64,000 nucleotides of DNA from Paraburkholderia aromaticivorans (lineage in GTDB: Bacteria > Pseudomonadota > Gammaproteobacteria > Burkholderiales > Burkholderiaceae). The notes under the pieces are model-generated. The model ran no database searches. It saw only the letters and a program-made list of their open reading frames with translations, and was not told the origin of the DNA. The stretch spans positions 1,736,001 through 1,800,000 of the forward strand of contig NZ_CP022990.1 in NCBI RefSeq assembly GCF_002278075.1, written 5' to 3'. Positions 63,898 to 64,000 of this stretch are shown here, piece after piece (within the stretch, counting starts at the first letter, position 1; every line of letters begins with the position of its first letter). A program made the translations under genes and the position numbers.

Positions 63898-64000
63898 TCA
63901 ACGCCCCAGGAAGTCGTTGAGCAGACGGTTCACTTCCGAGGCCGCCTCCATCTGCACCATATGCCCTTTTCCTTCCAGCACATGAACGCGGATATCGCCA
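63898..64000 (-). CDS. acoC: C-terminal end of acetoin dehydrogenase E2 (AcoC-like), partial
   Basis: Only the last 33 codons are inside the window. They read as the end of an alpha/beta hydrolase domain ([18 protein letters not shown], then LLNDFLGR and stop), as found at the C-terminus of AcoC, the dihydrolipoamide acetyltransferase of acetoin dehydrogenase. The gene continues past the right edge. The one-base gap to lipA supports the assignment, but another alpha/beta hydrolase is possible. Confidence 0.7.
   Translation of the reverse strand, partial: GDIRVHVLEGKGHMVQMEAASEVNRLLNDFLGR

Noticed and set aside
1..64000. IS elements, prophage genes, CRISPR arrays, tRNA or rRNA genes
   Set aside because: None was seen on reading the whole window: there are no transposase or integrase motifs, no spaced short repeats and no tRNA-like cloverleaf sequence.

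Overview
The window is GC-rich DNA from a betaproteobacterium, most likely Paraburkholderia, Caballeronia or a close relative. The evidence is four trimeric porins of the Burkholderia type, two DUF4148 proteins, a hopanoid side-chain cluster, class I PHA synthesis genes, a BktB-type thiolase and a divergent RpoD paralogue. No rRNA, tRNA, IS element, prophage or CRISPR array is visible. Genes are densely packed and nearly all look intact.

Layout. 1-12.9 kb: a His/Ala-rich small protein, a globin-coupled GAF-EAL phosphodiesterase, a LemA-like lipoprotein, two porins, an FUSC exporter, two DUF4148 proteins, the RpoD paralogue and a small zinc-ribbon protein. 12.9-17.5 kb (minus strand): hpnI-hpnJ-hpnK-hpnL, which build and export or modify the sugar/cyclitol head group of bacteriohopanepolyols. 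18-27.4 kb: a BON protein, an AraC regulator, then a fatty-acid module (acyl-CoA ligase divergent from acyl-CoA dehydrogenase, ETF-ubiquinone oxidoreductase, bktB thiolase and 3-hydroxybutyryl-CoA dehydrogenase). 27.8-36.5 kb: a porin and the tightly coupled set phaC, MaoC-Pta fusion, ackA, fabI, phaB, facing a three-BON protein that has an Anr/FNR box at exactly -41.5 of a plausible promoter. This set recalls the low-oxygen/stress loci of Burkholderia.

36.6-49 kb is the most unusual part. Seven genes run leftward (degenerate USP-hemerythrin fusion, quinone-oxidoreductase-like enzyme, TauD-family dioxygenase, a long BKACE enzyme, MFS carrier, small hydrolase, Rieske ferredoxin). A divergent MalT/LAL-type LuxR regulator follows, then an acyl-CoA ligase and a porin. 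A GC-rich dyad, CCCCTCCC-N5-GGGAGGGG, occurs twice, once in the divergent promoter region and once before the ligase. I infer that it is the regulator's operator and that the whole set is one undescribed catabolic regulon.

49-57.6 kb is a second uncharacterised catabolic locus: LysR, HAD, class II aldolase, D-2-hydroxyacid dehydrogenase, SDR, MFS carrier, VOC protein and an HTH-citrate-synthase-like protein. It carries two copies of a TTGATT-N5-AATCAA operator. 57.8-64 kb holds an esterase/haloperoxidase-like hydrolase, a LysR/SDR/pirin group, a secreted small protein, an SRPBCC protein and the end of an acetoin dehydrogenase operon (acoC end, lipA).
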